From Diploscapter coronatus (Eukaryota > Nematoda > Chromadorea > Rhabditida > Rhabditidae): a stretch of DNA of 64,000 bases. Where the stretch lies: positions 72,997,201 through 73,061,200 of the forward strand of contig OZ038422.1 in assembly GCA_964036155.1 (NCBI GenBank), read 5' to 3'. This document shows, piece by piece, positions 52,401-63,484 of the stretch. How positions within the stretch are numbered: position 1 is the stretch's first letter; each line of letters opens with the position of its first letter. The position numbers were made by a program, and so were the translations under genes. Below the pieces are notes generated by a model that had not been told where the DNA came from, did not search any database, and saw only the letters and a program-made list of their open reading frames with translations.

Positions 52401-53889
52401 TAAAAACCCACATGGAAGACGGAGCGGACAGGTACGCGCCATTCTGGACGAGTGGCTGGACGATCGACGTGCCTCCGGATGCGCGTTTCGCCTCGATCTC
52501 CTTCTGCAGACGGTCGCGGTAGTAGACGTAGCGCGAGCGAGACGTAATATACTCCTGGTACAGCGCTTGAAGGTCACTGAAAAACTGAATCTTTAGAAAT
52601 GTATTCTTCTAGTAAGAATTTCCAAAATTCGACTCACAGAAAAAATAGTGTCGCATTGAGAGGAAAAGAACACGTTTTCTTTTTCTCCTCGATAAGATTC
52701 ACAATTTTTTAAGTGGATCGAATTTGGAGAAGTCTGCTTTTAACAATACGTTATTTGAAAAATTGGATTTAAAAAATTCGCATTTTTCTCAACAAAATAT
52801 TTTTTAATCTCTCAACAAGTACTTTGAAGACAATTTCCAATTAGCTTCCTGGATTCTTGAAAAATAAGAAAATACAAATTAAAAGGGAAAAACCCTACGC
52901 TTCCATAGGCTGCGGAATTTCAACGTCTATGCCGACTGTATTTGGAGGGGTGTAGGGTCGTTTCGCAGCGGGGTCAGGCCTGCAATTAGAATATAATCAT
53001 CATTAATTACGCCTAATTATCGCGATAATCAGCATTTAATTAGGGCAACTAGCTAAACTAGGCAAATTACCCGGCTCCAGCAGCGGGCCGCTTGATTCCT
53101 TTCGTCAGATCGATTTTGATGGTTTGAGAGACTCCGCTGAAAGCTACAAATTCAAGCAAAACTAAGAAAAACAATGACGAACCCAGCTTTGTTGATAGGG
53201 TCGTCCGGGCACTGGGGAGTTTTGTGCTGTTCCGAAGCGCACCGGAAGCACTTGTTGTCCATGCCTGGCTTCGGACGCAACTTGGAAGTCGACCTGAAAT
53301 AAGATATCTATCTATCTATCTATCTACCTCTTGCAGAAAGTTCTGCGCAAACTGGATTTTTATCGTTTTAGAATGAATCTTTCAAAAAACATACTTCAGA
53401 TCTTTTAAAGTAAGAACGAATTAGGAAATGAAATATGCGAAGTTGAGATTATATTCAAAACGTTCATCATAAAGAAAATAAAATTGACATTTGAATATGA
53501 ATGGGCTTTCCATCGAGCACGTAGCCGTTCAGTCGATCGATGATGCCCTGCGGGTTGTCGTCCTCGATGTGCTGAATTTCGTTTTCTTCGAAAAAGTTCA
53601 AATTTATCATTTCAGCAAGTCTAAGTTACAATTTTTAAAGAGAAACTCTAGAACTCACCACGAAAGCGTAATTCTTGACTACGTCGCACTCGGTAACTTT
53701 GGTGAACTGCTGAAATCATATTCATAATTTATTTAAATTCAGATCTAGCCCCAAATTTAAAATAAACAAAAAAGTCTAATTGTAAAAATTCCCTTGGATT
53801 AAAAAATGATAACTTTGTACCTGAAAGATCTGCTTGAGTTTGTTCGTCTCGCAGTGATCCGTCAGATTGCCCACAAACAGTTTCACCAT
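49425..53889 (-). CDS. RBM4/Lark-like RNA-binding protein (RRM + CCHC zinc knuckle)
   Basis: Exons 53889-53821, 53709-53659, 53571-53489, 53293-53183, 53136-53071, 52979-52899, 52576-52412, 51916-51797, 50571-50508, 50285-50181, 49942-49832 and 49607-49504, plus one base at 49425, encode about 376 residues. The N-terminal RRM (residues 1-67) has RNP2 LFVGNL and RNP1 NYAFVHIED, almost the RBM4/Lark consensus. It is followed by a retroviral-type CCHC knuckle (Cys83, Cys86, His91, Cys96). The family controls alternative splicing and translation; only one RRM is present where RBM4 has two. A charged helix at residues 155-182 precedes a long Gln/Pro/Ala/Tyr-rich low-complexity tail. TTTTCAG lies six bases before the ATG. 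The stop seems to be made by splicing: TG at 49504 joined to A at 49425. Confidence 0.88.
50590..51600. other. CGA-rich intron segment with inverted 16-mer
   Basis: Inside the 1.2 kb intron 50572-51796 of the RNA-binding gene, words such as TTTACGA, ACGACGACACG and TTTCGAA recur at about 50610-50710, 50990-51080 and 51360-51460, unlike neighbouring introns. AGTCGCGTGGTGGGTT at about 51103 reappears as its reverse complement at about 51581-51596. This suggests a decayed mobile element. I found no target duplication or protein. Confidence 0.4.
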
Positions 53890-53895
53890 TTTTAT

Positions 53896-55300
53896 CTGAA
53901 AAATAGAAAAAAAAATCAAAGAAAAATGAAAAATCGAAAAGTCCACTAGCGAAAATGCCTTTTTTAACGGAGGTGGGCAGAGCTAACTCGCGAAATCTGC
54001 AAATGGTGCATGGTTTTGCAGCGATTATTCTCCAGTGGGAGGGGCTCGCCACTTTTTATTATTTTTAGAGGTCGCAAGCTCCGCCCTTTTGCATTTTTCA
54101 CTTTTATTCAAAAAGCACATGAATCAACTCACAATTTTATGCTCTTTCAGGGCCCGTTCATACTTAGTTGCATGCAACTTGCAATTCGCGTGCAACTCGG
54201 CGAAATAGTATGAGAAACGCGGAGAGTGGCCAAATTGCAGCAAGTTGCATGCAATTTTGCCCATTCATTCTCTCTTCATTTTCCGTGCTATTTTGAGCGA
54301 GTTGCAAGTTGCATGCAACTGCAACTAAGTATGAACGGGCCCTCAAATGATCCTATTCTCTCGGTTGGAAATTCCACGGGACCCTAAAAGGGTTTCCTTG
54401 TTAGTTACACTACAAATGAGATGTTTAATTAGGAACATATCGAAAGGCCTAAATTTTGAAAAACCATTTTTGGTCTCTGACTATTTTATTTTTATTTACA
54501 TAATTTTTTTTCAAAAATTATTTATTTATTTATTACAACGATTCATTACTACAGTTATTGCACGGTGAAAGTTGTTAGCTTACTGCTGTAGGAATTATTG
54601 CATATTGATATCTTTGGAGGAGATAGGAAAATAGTCAAATAAAGTGAAAATCGACAAGAAAGCATGAAATTGAAATAATTTTACGAGAACAAATACAGTA
54701 AAACTACCGTATCACAATAATTTTTCATCTGCAAGGAAAGACCATGCTTAGAGCGTATCCTGATATGCGATGTTATGTTTTAGAACGGACCTAATTAGGG
54801 CCCAAAAATAATTTAGAATAAATAAAACCTGGAAAAATAATGACTTCCACTAATTTACATAAATATTTTAGGCCATTATTCCTCCAAATTAACAAAATAA
54901 ATTAAGGCAAGAGTATTATGCACATGTCACAATTGGATTGTGAAAGAAATGAAAATTGGAGATGAAAATTCACGTTTTTGCTGGGTTTGACACGAGTACC
55001 GTGCTGCGTTGAGTTGAGTCCGGGGGAATCTTAAATTTCTCATTTTAGCAAGAACTAAAAAGTTTGTATAGGTTTCGAAAATTATCTACACTTTTAATTC
55101 AATTTTGTGGCTTGAAGCAATCATAATTTCACTAAACAAGTATTCGAAATCGAATTTAATGCTATATACCTGCAAAGGTGGTAGATGCGAAATATTTGCA
55201 ATGTTCATGTTGTTGTACGGTTTTGAGTCTGCTGTCGCTGTAATCACTGTCGGCTGGTTTATTAGCGATGATGCCATGAAATTCGACGGAGATCGATGAT
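53896..55300. other. spacer upstream of the RNA-binding gene
   Basis: Contains the foldback element 54150-54342 (listed separately), about 260 bp upstream of the RNA-binding start codon. The remainder down to the bZIP stop is AT-rich. No exon was recognised; the open frames at 54347-54568 (+) and 55105-55299 (+) have no support. Confidence 0.5.
54150..54342. mobile_element. 193-bp foldback MITE with TCA duplication
   Basis: The left end GGGCCCGTTCATACTTAGTT is matched by its exact reverse complement at the right end. Pairing continues for about 50 bp after a 6-base insertion (AGTTGC) in the right arm, through a GCATGCAACTTGCAA stretch. The flanks carry TCA at 54147-54149 and 54343-54345. The centre is only about 80 bp, so almost the entire element folds into a hairpin. 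A 3-bp duplication and GGG-start termini are compatible with PIF/Harbinger-type mobilisation, but the superfamily is uncertain. Confidence 0.78.
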
Positions 55301-56083
55301 TCAGGAGGGACATCTAATTTTGTTCTCCTCGAAGGATGATTTTTCGTGAAAATCTACCTTTATTGTACTTGGAGCTAGAAGAATAGCTCGAAGTTGGTCC
55401 GTTTCAGCCCTCAACTGATCCAGTTCCAACCGAAGTCGAACATTTTCGTGCTCCAAAGTCACTGCTCGAGCAGCCATTTCATCTTCCTGCAAATTTTGAG
55501 ATGATCGATTGTTGTCGAGAAAATTCCGATGCCTTCTGCCTCCGACTATCCCTGCTCCGCTTCGCAGCGTCGTTGTTCTTTCGTCGTCTCTCCCAGTAGG
55601 CCTCGTCCTTGACTTGGTCCTGAAATTAAGATTGAGGTTTAACTTGAAGCTGAGCTTGAATGTCGTGAAGCTAGAATAAAATGTAACGACCTTCTTTCTC
55701 TTGCACTCATTTCTGACAATCACGTTGTGTCTACCGGTCGATGGAGGGGAGGATGACTCTCGATCATGTCGGATCTAAGAGATTCGGTTCTCAATGGCTC
55801 AAGAAGAAGTTAAGAAATTGAGCTTACTTCTCCGTACTTTTCTGGACCACTACAATTCTCCGAGCCAGAATCTGATGAGACCGAGGAGAGCTCGATGGAA
55901 GACTAAACATACTTCGATTAGTGGCAAAAATTGAATTCGATGGAGATTGATGCAAATAAATCGTGAAAACTCGACTGCGTAGTGGCGACTGTTGTGAAGT
56001 TGGAGTTGCGAGAGGAAGGCTGGATGCAGCAGGGCAGGCATTTGGAGCAACGACGGCGTCAGCCCGTACGAAGAGAAGTCCAT
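55301..56083 (-). CDS. bZIP transcription factor, CES-2/ATF-2/NFIL3 (PAR-related) type
   Basis: Five exons (56083-55976, 55902-55828, 55774-55691, 55619-55533, 55486-55301) encode 179 residues. The DNA-binding basic region (residues 98-118) reads WERRRKNNDAAKRSRDSRRQ with the bZIP signature N-x-A-A-x-R-S-R, and the zipper has Leu129, 136, 143 and 150 in exact heptads. The Tyr-Trp before the basic region and the KNN motif are typical of PAR/NFIL3 factors, which in C. elegans include CES-2 and ATF-2 (cell-fate and lifespan regulators); which orthologue this is I cannot say. Phase requires a 47-nt intron between basic region and zipper with a GC donor (AAG|GCATCG). A TTTTAG acceptor ends 10 bases before the ATG, a probable trans-splice site. 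Confidence 0.92.
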
Positions 56084-56093
56084 TGGTAAGGGC

Positions 56094-59000
56094 TAAAATC
56101 GATTTTCACCCGACCATTTGAATTTCTAATATTAGCATCAAAGAATGAAGAGAGAATATTAGGACTAGATGATGTCACGATGTTTTCAGATGACGTTCAA
56201 TTGAGAATCTTGCAAGATTTCATAATGCCTCGGATTCTGGAAATTTCGCAGAGGACAGGTTTAGAGCGTGCACTTCTTGAAATGGATAAAATATGCATGC
56301 AAATACAAGCAGTTCAAAGATGAGAATGTGAGTATTGGAAAACTCGAGTTCCGTCAGCATATCATTATGGCTCAAAAGGAAAAAGGATCCTCGTCAGATA
56401 AAGGAAAAGCGTGAAGGTCAAGCTAGTTGAGAATAATTTTCTATTGATCAATGAAGTAGCTGTCATGAAATTGAAAAAAAAATCAAAGAACGAATTGATT
56501 ACCTGCTGTTGCAGCGCCATTCAATTCGATGACCCAAGTGGCGTATGGCCTCCAGATTTTCGATGATCTCCACCCCAAGAAGGGTTCACGATGACCCTCG
56601 ATCCAATGGAAGGGAGGTCTAAAATGCGTATGTTTCAAAAAAATTTCAATGATCGATAAAGTCAATGAGCGAAATGCAAATTGATCAAGAATTGATATCA
56701 TTAATCGGGGATAATAAGAGTTGGAATAAATCATCGAGCAACGCCAGGAAGAACCGATTCAATTTAACTGGACAAGAATATTGAAAAATAAGAGGAGCCA
56801 ACTCGATGAAGTACGACCAATGGATAAATGAAACACGAGGACTACGCTCCCACAGCTTGATGTAATGAAAGCAATAATAAATGAAAGTGTAGCAATACAA
56901 ATTGCACTCATCTCTAAGGAAAATGTGCAAACAAAATGTGAGATTGCATTGGATGGATGCAAAAAGTGGTGGTGGTATGCGTATGGATGAGCCTGTGGGA
57001 GTGAAAGTAGTGAAATCGCTTTGGACGATGGGGGTCGATCGAGGCCATGGTTGACCCAAACGGGAGATGGGAGGAAGGGAGAGAAAAGGAGTGAAATCGA
57101 AATCGAACAGCAGCAGCAGCAGCAGCGAAAGGAATAATAATACAACCAAATCACTTTCTCCCAAATCTCACTTTCCTTTGCATCTTTGTTGTCGTCTCGC
57201 TCGTGCTGCTGCTACTGCTGCCTCTTGATCTTCCAGATGCATATTGTTCTTGAGGGTCATCAGGAAGCAGCATGACATTCAAGCCGTAGAAATGATATAT
57301 TAAATTATACAACAAAAAATCGGCAAATTCACTGCATCTTTTTCCTTGTGCTTATGTTTTTAGCTTTCAGGCTGACGGCGTTCCTGAAGAGTTCTCATCC
57401 GACGAAAAGGGAAACCTTCCGTCTTCTTCGGGCTCTTTGAAAATCATGTCTATTTGAAAACACAAAATTGATATTGATCAGAAAGAAGTTTATGAGATTT
57501 TTTTTATTTTCTAAAAAATTTTTTAGGGTGACTTTCTGACGATGGATGCCCAGGGTGCACAAGTGAACACACAGCGGGCGAGAGATCGTAGTTCGATCTC
57601 ATTTCCCTCGAATCTCCCCTTGATCCTTCTTCCTCTTCTCTTTTCCCCTATGACGCGAAGATGTGCGTTCGTTCGAATGGACGACGAAGAGAGTGACCCA
57701 ATTGCCTATTTTCACTTGCCTGCGCGTTGCTATCATCCCTTTCACCCATTGCTGAGTGAAAGTACCCACAGTGCGGCGGCTCGTGTCAATCTCTGCCTAT
57801 TACGAGGCAAAGAAAGTGAATTTTGAAACGAGCGATTGGAGTGAAAGCGGGTCAAACTTTCTTCTTCCTATGGGCTGAGGGAATCAATGAAAGTGAATTG
57901 TATTGTCTACGCGCATCGCCCATACGAGAGGAATTATGCAACTCTCTTACGCGTCCGTGGAAGAATTGGGATTCAGATGGAGAGATCTCTTCCTGCAGAC
58001 AGAAAGGAACATACCTGCTGGATTGAGCAGTGAAAATTTATGGGGGTGAGAATTGGAATGATTCTCGGAAAATGTATCACACTCTTATTTGGCAACTAAA
58101 AAGTACGAACGGATAAGTAAGCTCACAAATAACGTCCTACATACACACTTTATCGATCTTACACATTTAGACATGGCTTCAACTCCTCCAATGTAGTTGA
58201 AGCTCAAGAAAAATGCTGCTAAACTGCCTGTGTGCGTTTCATGACAAAAAATCCATGCCACATGGTTTAGTTTATTCAATCCACCGCTTTTCACATTGTC
58301 GTCAATCTGCTAATGTGCTTATTGAATCATCAAATCCACCAGCTCGATCCTCGCTCGTTTTTACGTGATAATTTTCGTCGCTTTTTGCTTTTCGATGTGC
58401 GTCAGTTGGTCCTCAAAATAAGCAACGAGGACCAATTTGTTGTCGAAATCCCGAAATCTTTCCGAGTGCTGATTTTAGATTTGTCTCGATTCATCTGGAA
58501 GTTGGTCGGGATGGCTTCAAAATTTCATAAAATTGAGCTTTTGATCAGAAAACTCGTATCTTCCCAAAAACCCATTTAAATTTTTCAAAAAGCATGCTCA
58601 CTGGCTATTTTTTCCCTTCTTTTAGAGCAACTCTCATCTCTATTGTTGTTTGGTATTTTCAAAAGAAAAAAAAAAAACACACACACACACACATCCCCAT
58701 ACTCTAACGATGGCAATCACTCTTCAAACATCCCTTATTTTGTCCGTTTTATCACAGATGAATGATGACTCTATAGAGATTTTCTCAACTGCGAAAAACG
58801 ACCACTCTAAACCTGTCTGATTGAGTAACCAAAAGTTTCGAAAATGTATCATTTTCTACGGTTCCGGCTAACGTCTGCTTTTGCGAATGTAGCGAAAGAT
58901 TAGTTCAAGGTCTTTGATAACCTTGAGCGGGAGATGCCCAGCGCAAAGCAAGGCTATTTGTCATTGTCAATCCACCCAGCGGAGAAAGCAAAACGCAAAA

Positions 59001-59671
59001 ACGAAGTAGGAAATGGAGGAATCTTCGAAATTCCCAGCTCAAAATTCCACTATTTCACGCTCTTCCACCATTCCAAATAACTTGAGATATTCTATAGAAA
59101 AAAACGAGCACGCACTCAACATCTTATGATCCCGCACATTTCTTCATCAAGTTGCGAAATTTGTTCAACACCTATTTCTCTCAAAAATCCCTCAATCAGC
59201 TTTCACTTTTCATGTATGGTTATCATCCTTAATTAGATATGACTGATTTATGGCTATCAACTTTCGAGATCGTTGTTTTTTCACAAAATCCCGCAAGAAT
59301 CTTCCATTCGAACGCCCCCAGGAAACCGCCCCAATGACAGATAATTTTTCTCACTTCCGAATTCTCGGCGATAATTTTCTCCACTTCATTCTCTCCTAGC
59401 AGATATCATATCATTAAGGCGTCTCCCCACCCTTTTCTTGCAACTATTTTATCTGTCAGTTTGATCGAAAATCGGTTTCAATCAACCCCCGAACCATTTT
59501 GCGAATGACCTTAATTCGGGGACCTCGACCAGGCTGATTATCACTTTGATATATACTAGTTATCGATGCGGTAATATCGCCTGATTTTTTCTCCGTTTAA
59601 ATACAAAATTTGGCTCGGTTTTGCGCCCCAATATTTTGATTCGTGTTCAACTTGAAAGAATTCAGGTAATT
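56094..59671. other. 3.6 kb divergent intergenic region
   Basis: Lies between the bZIP gene (-) and the MIG-18-like gene (+) and is long enough to carry regulation for both. Minus-strand frames 56685-57164 and 56759-57154 are simultaneously open because this segment is pyrimidine-rich on that strand; I do not call them genes. Simple repeats: CAG x6 at about 57109-57126 and a CA run at about 58678-58692. An exon-like stretch at about 57370-57450 (+) was not linked to other exons. Confidence 0.5.
59538..59604 (+). promoter_or_regulatory. putative promoter of the MIG-18-like gene
   Basis: TTATCA (TGATAA on the other strand), a GATA-factor site, lies at 59538-59543, with TTATCG shortly after and a TATA-like TTTAAATAC near 59596. 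These sit 70-135 bp before the ATG at 59672. GAATTCAG ending at 59664 is a plausible trans-splice acceptor seven bases before the start. Motif-only evidence. Confidence 0.4.
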
Positions 59672-60925
59672 ATGAAGTTCTGCATACTTGCCGCACTCGT
59701 CTCGTTGGTCTCGGCCTGCACTTACCAGGGAAAGACCTACAAGAACGATGAATCATGGGTGCGATTTTACGTTGTTCGTCGAATTACCGAGTCTTCTTGT
59801 AGATCTCCCAAAGCGCGTTCAAAATCAAGTGCACGGTTGAGTCGAACGGCTCCTGGAAGACGGACGTGATCGCCTGTCTCACACCGAAAGGCCAGAAGGA
59901 GGTGCCCGTAAACGCCGGCCCGGTCTCCGAGGGACAGTCCGATTTCGAGTGCGTCAAGAACGAGAACGGCCAGGTCGTGCTGAAGGAGAGCCGGGGCAGA
60001 CTGGCTGATTGTGTCAATGGCAAGAAGCAGGGTAAGGAAGTCGTTCGAAAGTTTGTCACTTCCAAATTGCTCCTACACCATATGTATATTATTCAAGCTC
60101 CCTTTTGTCTCAGGCCTGTTTCTTTCGTCAGCCTTAGCCTGATCACTATTTCAGGAGAAACCTGGATGGACAAGTCGTTCAAGTTTCGCTGCGACGAGGG
60201 CGGTCAGACCAAGTTCATCGCCTGCGTCACTGCTGACGGACATGAGATTCCTGCCAGCGGTAGTGCGATGGTAATTCTTCAGATTGGTTTCTTTTGCTTT
60301 AATTTCTGAAAAAAAAATAGATCAACGGATTCGAAGTCGAGTGCCGGCAACACACGAATGGCACCATCTCAATGGGAGCCTCCAGCAAGATGAAAGAGTT
60401 GGATTGCAAGACCGAGAGCGGACAGGCCAAGAAGCAGGGTGGGAATATATTCGGGAACCTGTTGGGACGCAATTTGGAGAACATTTAGGCGAGGAGTGGG
60501 TTGATAAGGCGTTCGTCCACAGATGCGGTGAGTATGGCCAGACCAAGGTCATCGGATGCCGCCCATCGAACTACGAGGGAACCATCGAGCTGAACCAAAA
60601 CGCCACTCAGGGAGAACTCACACACATGTAAGACCGGCTGTTTTCATCATCGTTCGAGAACCTTGCACTTCAAAAGGGTGGGATCCAAAAGAACGCGAAG
60701 TTGAGTTCCTTAATTGAGTTTATTGAGAAGGCACTGGAGTTGCCATCGTTAACAAAATCATCAAGTTGCATCCTTGTAGATGAAAGATTTAACACTATTG
60801 TTGATGCGTAAAGTTCTCGAACGACGACGACAATGATGATATCTGAGATCAACGATTTCTTTCCTTTCAGCTGCGTCAAAGACGGAAATTCGTATTCGTT
60901 CAAGACAGTTCAAACCAAGGCTTAA
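59672..60925 (+). CDS. secreted MIG-18-like fibronectin type I-repeat protein
   Basis: Six exons (59672-59758, 59803-60031, 60155-60270, 60321-60438, 60489-60627, 60871-60925) encode 247 residues. A signal peptide (about residues 1-15, MKFCILAALVSLVSA) is followed by three repeats of a nematode cysteine module. Each opens with a GE(T/E)W-type turn, then (F)K/H-x-(R/K)C, a variable loop, I-A/G-C, and a second half ending F-x-C plus a closing Cys. This is the layout of the Abnormal cell migration protein 18-like fibronectin type I domain, found in small secreted nematode proteins linked to basement-membrane remodelling. Intron phases 0/1/0/1 repeat module by module, as expected from internal exon duplication. 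AATAAA follows at 60953. Confidence 0.86.
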
Positions 60926-61390
60926 CTTTACAAATCCGAATCTCATTTGTGCAATAAACTTAAAACCATTTCAACTGCCTCAGTATGACGATGATGACGT
61001 AGCTTCATAAAACAAAACTTTATGTTATCTAACCCCACTTACTTATTTATATACTTTCCACGTCGAATCGATTAGTTTAATAAATTCATGTAGCTAAAAT
61101 CTCGAAATTTTGGGAAATTGTGTGTGTTGAGTGGAGTGTTGAAGTTATTTAGCTAAGGCAATCATGTCCAACAATACGTATGTGTCTGTTGGCTTGAGTA
61201 ATTTTACTATGATTTTCAGACTACACTTTTATTTCCTTCAGTGTATTGCCGTTTTATAATTCGCTGAATTGTGGCGCCTTGTTCTCTGTCTAACGTCGTT
61301 TTTCAACATGGATTCTAATGATACATAAATTATCGGCAGTTTAAAAGCCCCAACTTCCTTCACTGCAACTTCTCTCAATGTTCTCTGGAT
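60926..61390. other. spacer between the two MIG-18-like genes
   Basis: Holds the AATAAA at 60953-60958 that probably ends the first gene, then 430 bp of AT-rich sequence. No acceptor lies immediately before the next ATG, so independent transcription of the second gene is more likely than an operon. Confidence 0.5.
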
Positions 61391-61849
61391 ATGAGGAGAT
61401 TGGGTTTATTGATCGGACTAATTTCGGTAGCCATTGCCTGTAGGAGTAAGGAAGGACGTTTGCGGGAACCTGGAGATTCATATGTATGGTTTTTTAATAT
61501 TTGGCAATTTTGATTTTTAGAAAAAAAAATAAACATCATTTTTCTCTATATTATTTCGTTTAGTGTAACAATAAGAAAACGTGTTCTTCTAAATTTTAAC
61601 TTCAGATTGATGAGCCCTACGAGTACCGATGTGCCGCGAGCAAAGACGAAAACAACCAAATCAACGACGTAAAAGCTATCATCATTGGATGTGTCACGAA
61701 TGCCGGAACGAAGGTAAGAAATCTTCGGTTTTATTTGCAAAATTAAAAATTTCCAGATCTCGATTGGGCAATCCAAACAGGAAGGCGTAACAACCTATAA
61801 GTGCACTCAAGATTCAAACGGCAACGTCGCTTTGACCGGAATTTTGTGA
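61391..61849 (+). CDS. small secreted single-module MIG-18-like protein, 97 aa
   Basis: Three exons (61391-61483, 61606-61713, 61757-61849) encode 97 residues ending in TGA. A signal peptide (about residues 1-16) is followed by one copy of the same cysteine module as the neighbour: C-R-S-K-E-G start, GDSY/IDEPYEYRC in place of GETW/…KFRC, I-I-I-G-C-V, then YKC. Both introns fall at the module positions used by the larger neighbour and are phase 0, so this looks like a tandem duplicate or its ancestor. It has one module and lacks the final closing Cys of the larger protein. AATAAA follows at about 61941. Function unknown; extracellular location inferred. Confidence 0.83.
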
Positions 61850-62141
61850 TCCCTTTTTTAGTCTTCAAATCACATAATAGTGACGTTCAGTTTTAGCATT
61901 ATTAAATTCTAAATTTCCGAAAATTTATTTAAAAACCTGAATAAACGTATTTTGTTTGAAATCCGTAGTAATTGCACTTGATTTTCAATTTTGATCGACC
62001 AATATCATTGATTTCGTGTTTTCTCAACTCATTTCTAATGAAAAGCGAATGAAGAAATATTGACTTTTCTTAAATCTTAAATAAAATTAAATTTATTCAA
62101 TATATTGAATGAATAAATAAATAATCTTGATTAAAACTGTG

Positions 62142-63307
62142 TTATCCACTATTTGCGCAACACGTTCCTTTAATACATTTGAATCCGGACTTAAAATTTG
62201 AACAATAAACTAAATAAAAAAGTATGTTTACATACTTGGCAGTTTCCATTAATACACGGCCCGTCATCTTTTCCTTGACATGGGTTCTTAAAAGTTCAAA
62301 TTTAAAAATGATGTAATTTAGACTAGAAGTCTTACACTCGGAACGTTACAACAATAACCGTTTAAGCAGGTTTGGTATGTCTGAAATTTATGCATGATAA
62401 AGGTGCACACGCGCATCAATTTGAATCGATACCTCACAACTACCAGCCGGGCTGCAGTCGAACGGAGCTGTTTGAGACGTTTGGCAGTCCGTCGGTGGGG
62501 CGTTTGGACAACAGTACCCATGAATACAGGAATAGAAATTCTGAAGAAACTCGCGATTCGTCAGTTTTTTGCGAATAAATTGCTTTCATTTAAGTGTACA
62601 TGGAATCAAAGTACACACATTTGATTTGTCGAAGCAAAGTAGTTGCATTTCCGTTAAGACTTACACTGCAAGTATCATTAGCTCCACAGGCACCTAAATC
62701 CGTTCCAAAGGGACAATCAGAGGGGTCGGGACAACAATATTGTGATCCAGTATCTTTGTTGCAATATAAGCCTATCTGAAACTGGGACTAATTAATGTAT
62801 GAAAAATGATGATTTACAGGACACAACCCTTCAGTGCACGGCCCGAGAGGAGGTCCATCAGGACACGGGACTATCTAAAAAGAATTTATTGGATTTAAAG
62901 ACATTTTAGTCTTACCGTCGAAACAGTCGATGCTCCTGGCGGTGGGTTAGTTGGACATAACTGAAAAAATGTTTCTTTTTCATGAACTCAAAGTTAAAGG
63001 CTTACATTGCAAGTTTTGGCACAAAGTTTTTGCTTCTCTTCGGTTGTATAGTGATCATTTTGACAAAATCCGTTCTTTATTTGAAATTTTTTAAAAGAGA
63101 ACAAAGCCTTTCAGACCTTGGCCCAGTACTGACAACTGCAAAAAATTGATTAGTTGGAAAAAAAAACTTGGAATAATTTACTTTGGGTCCTCATCGATGC
63201 AAGGCGGTTGATCCGCGTTCACATAATAAATTATGGCTTAATTTTTTTTGGAACTTTTCAAAGAAGAAAATATACTTACCTAAAATAACGATATGAAACA
63301 AAAGCAT
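62142..63307 (-). CDS. secreted ShK-domain plus CC-domain protein, 211 aa
   Basis: Eleven exons: 63307-63280, 63236-63182, 63135-63117 (19 nt), 63074-63006, 62960-62916, 62874-62818, 62775-62665, 62540-62433, 62380-62336, 62286-62236, 62189-62142. After a signal peptide (about residues 1-17) comes one six-cysteine ShK-type domain (residues 22-59, with CQYWAKNGFC and CAKTCNLC). A short Pro/Ser/Thr linker follows, then four CC-type modules with repeated CINGNC/CIHGYCC/CLNGYCC ends. Both domains are very common in secreted nematode proteins, where the ShK fold is often a structural or inhibitory module, not necessarily a toxin. TTTCCGCAG ends two bases before the ATG, a near-certain trans-splice acceptor. 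Four of ten introns end in AAG. Confidence 0.88.
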
Positions 63308-63484
63308 TACTGCGGAAAGCAGAAATCACGAGAAGCGTATTATTTGCTTACACCGATAACGAAAGCGATTTTATGCGCAATTACTTGTGTTTTATCGCTA
63401 CTAAGTACATACTTCCGTTGCACAAGATGATCAAAATGCAATGTGTTTATTATGGATCGGTTCAATTTTCACAGAGATTACAAA
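63308..63484 (-). other. intercistronic spacer of a probable two-gene operon
   Basis: Only 177 bp separate the stop of the upstream gene (63485) from the ATG of the downstream gene (63307). Reading on the minus strand it contains AATAAA about 35 bp after the upstream stop (TTTATT at about 63447-63452). A GGTGTAAGC word and then TTTCCGCAG immediately before the ATG follow. That order (poly(A) signal, short gap, trans-splice acceptor) is what nematode operons show. Confidence 0.6.

Noticed and set aside
57109..57127. CAG run, and CA run near 58680, as possible functional repeats
   Set aside because: Short simple repeats of ordinary length with no coding context.
56685..57164. Longest minus-strand open frame (159 codons) upstream of the bZIP gene
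   Set aside because: A second, overlapping frame (56759-57154) is open over the same DNA. Both are open because the strand is pyrimidine-rich and lacks stops; no domain, splice support or sensible protein composition.
57363..57450. Exon-like stretch (acceptor then about 25 acidic/Ser-rich codons to a stop) on the plus strand
   Set aside because: No preceding exon with a matching phase could be found, so it was not called.
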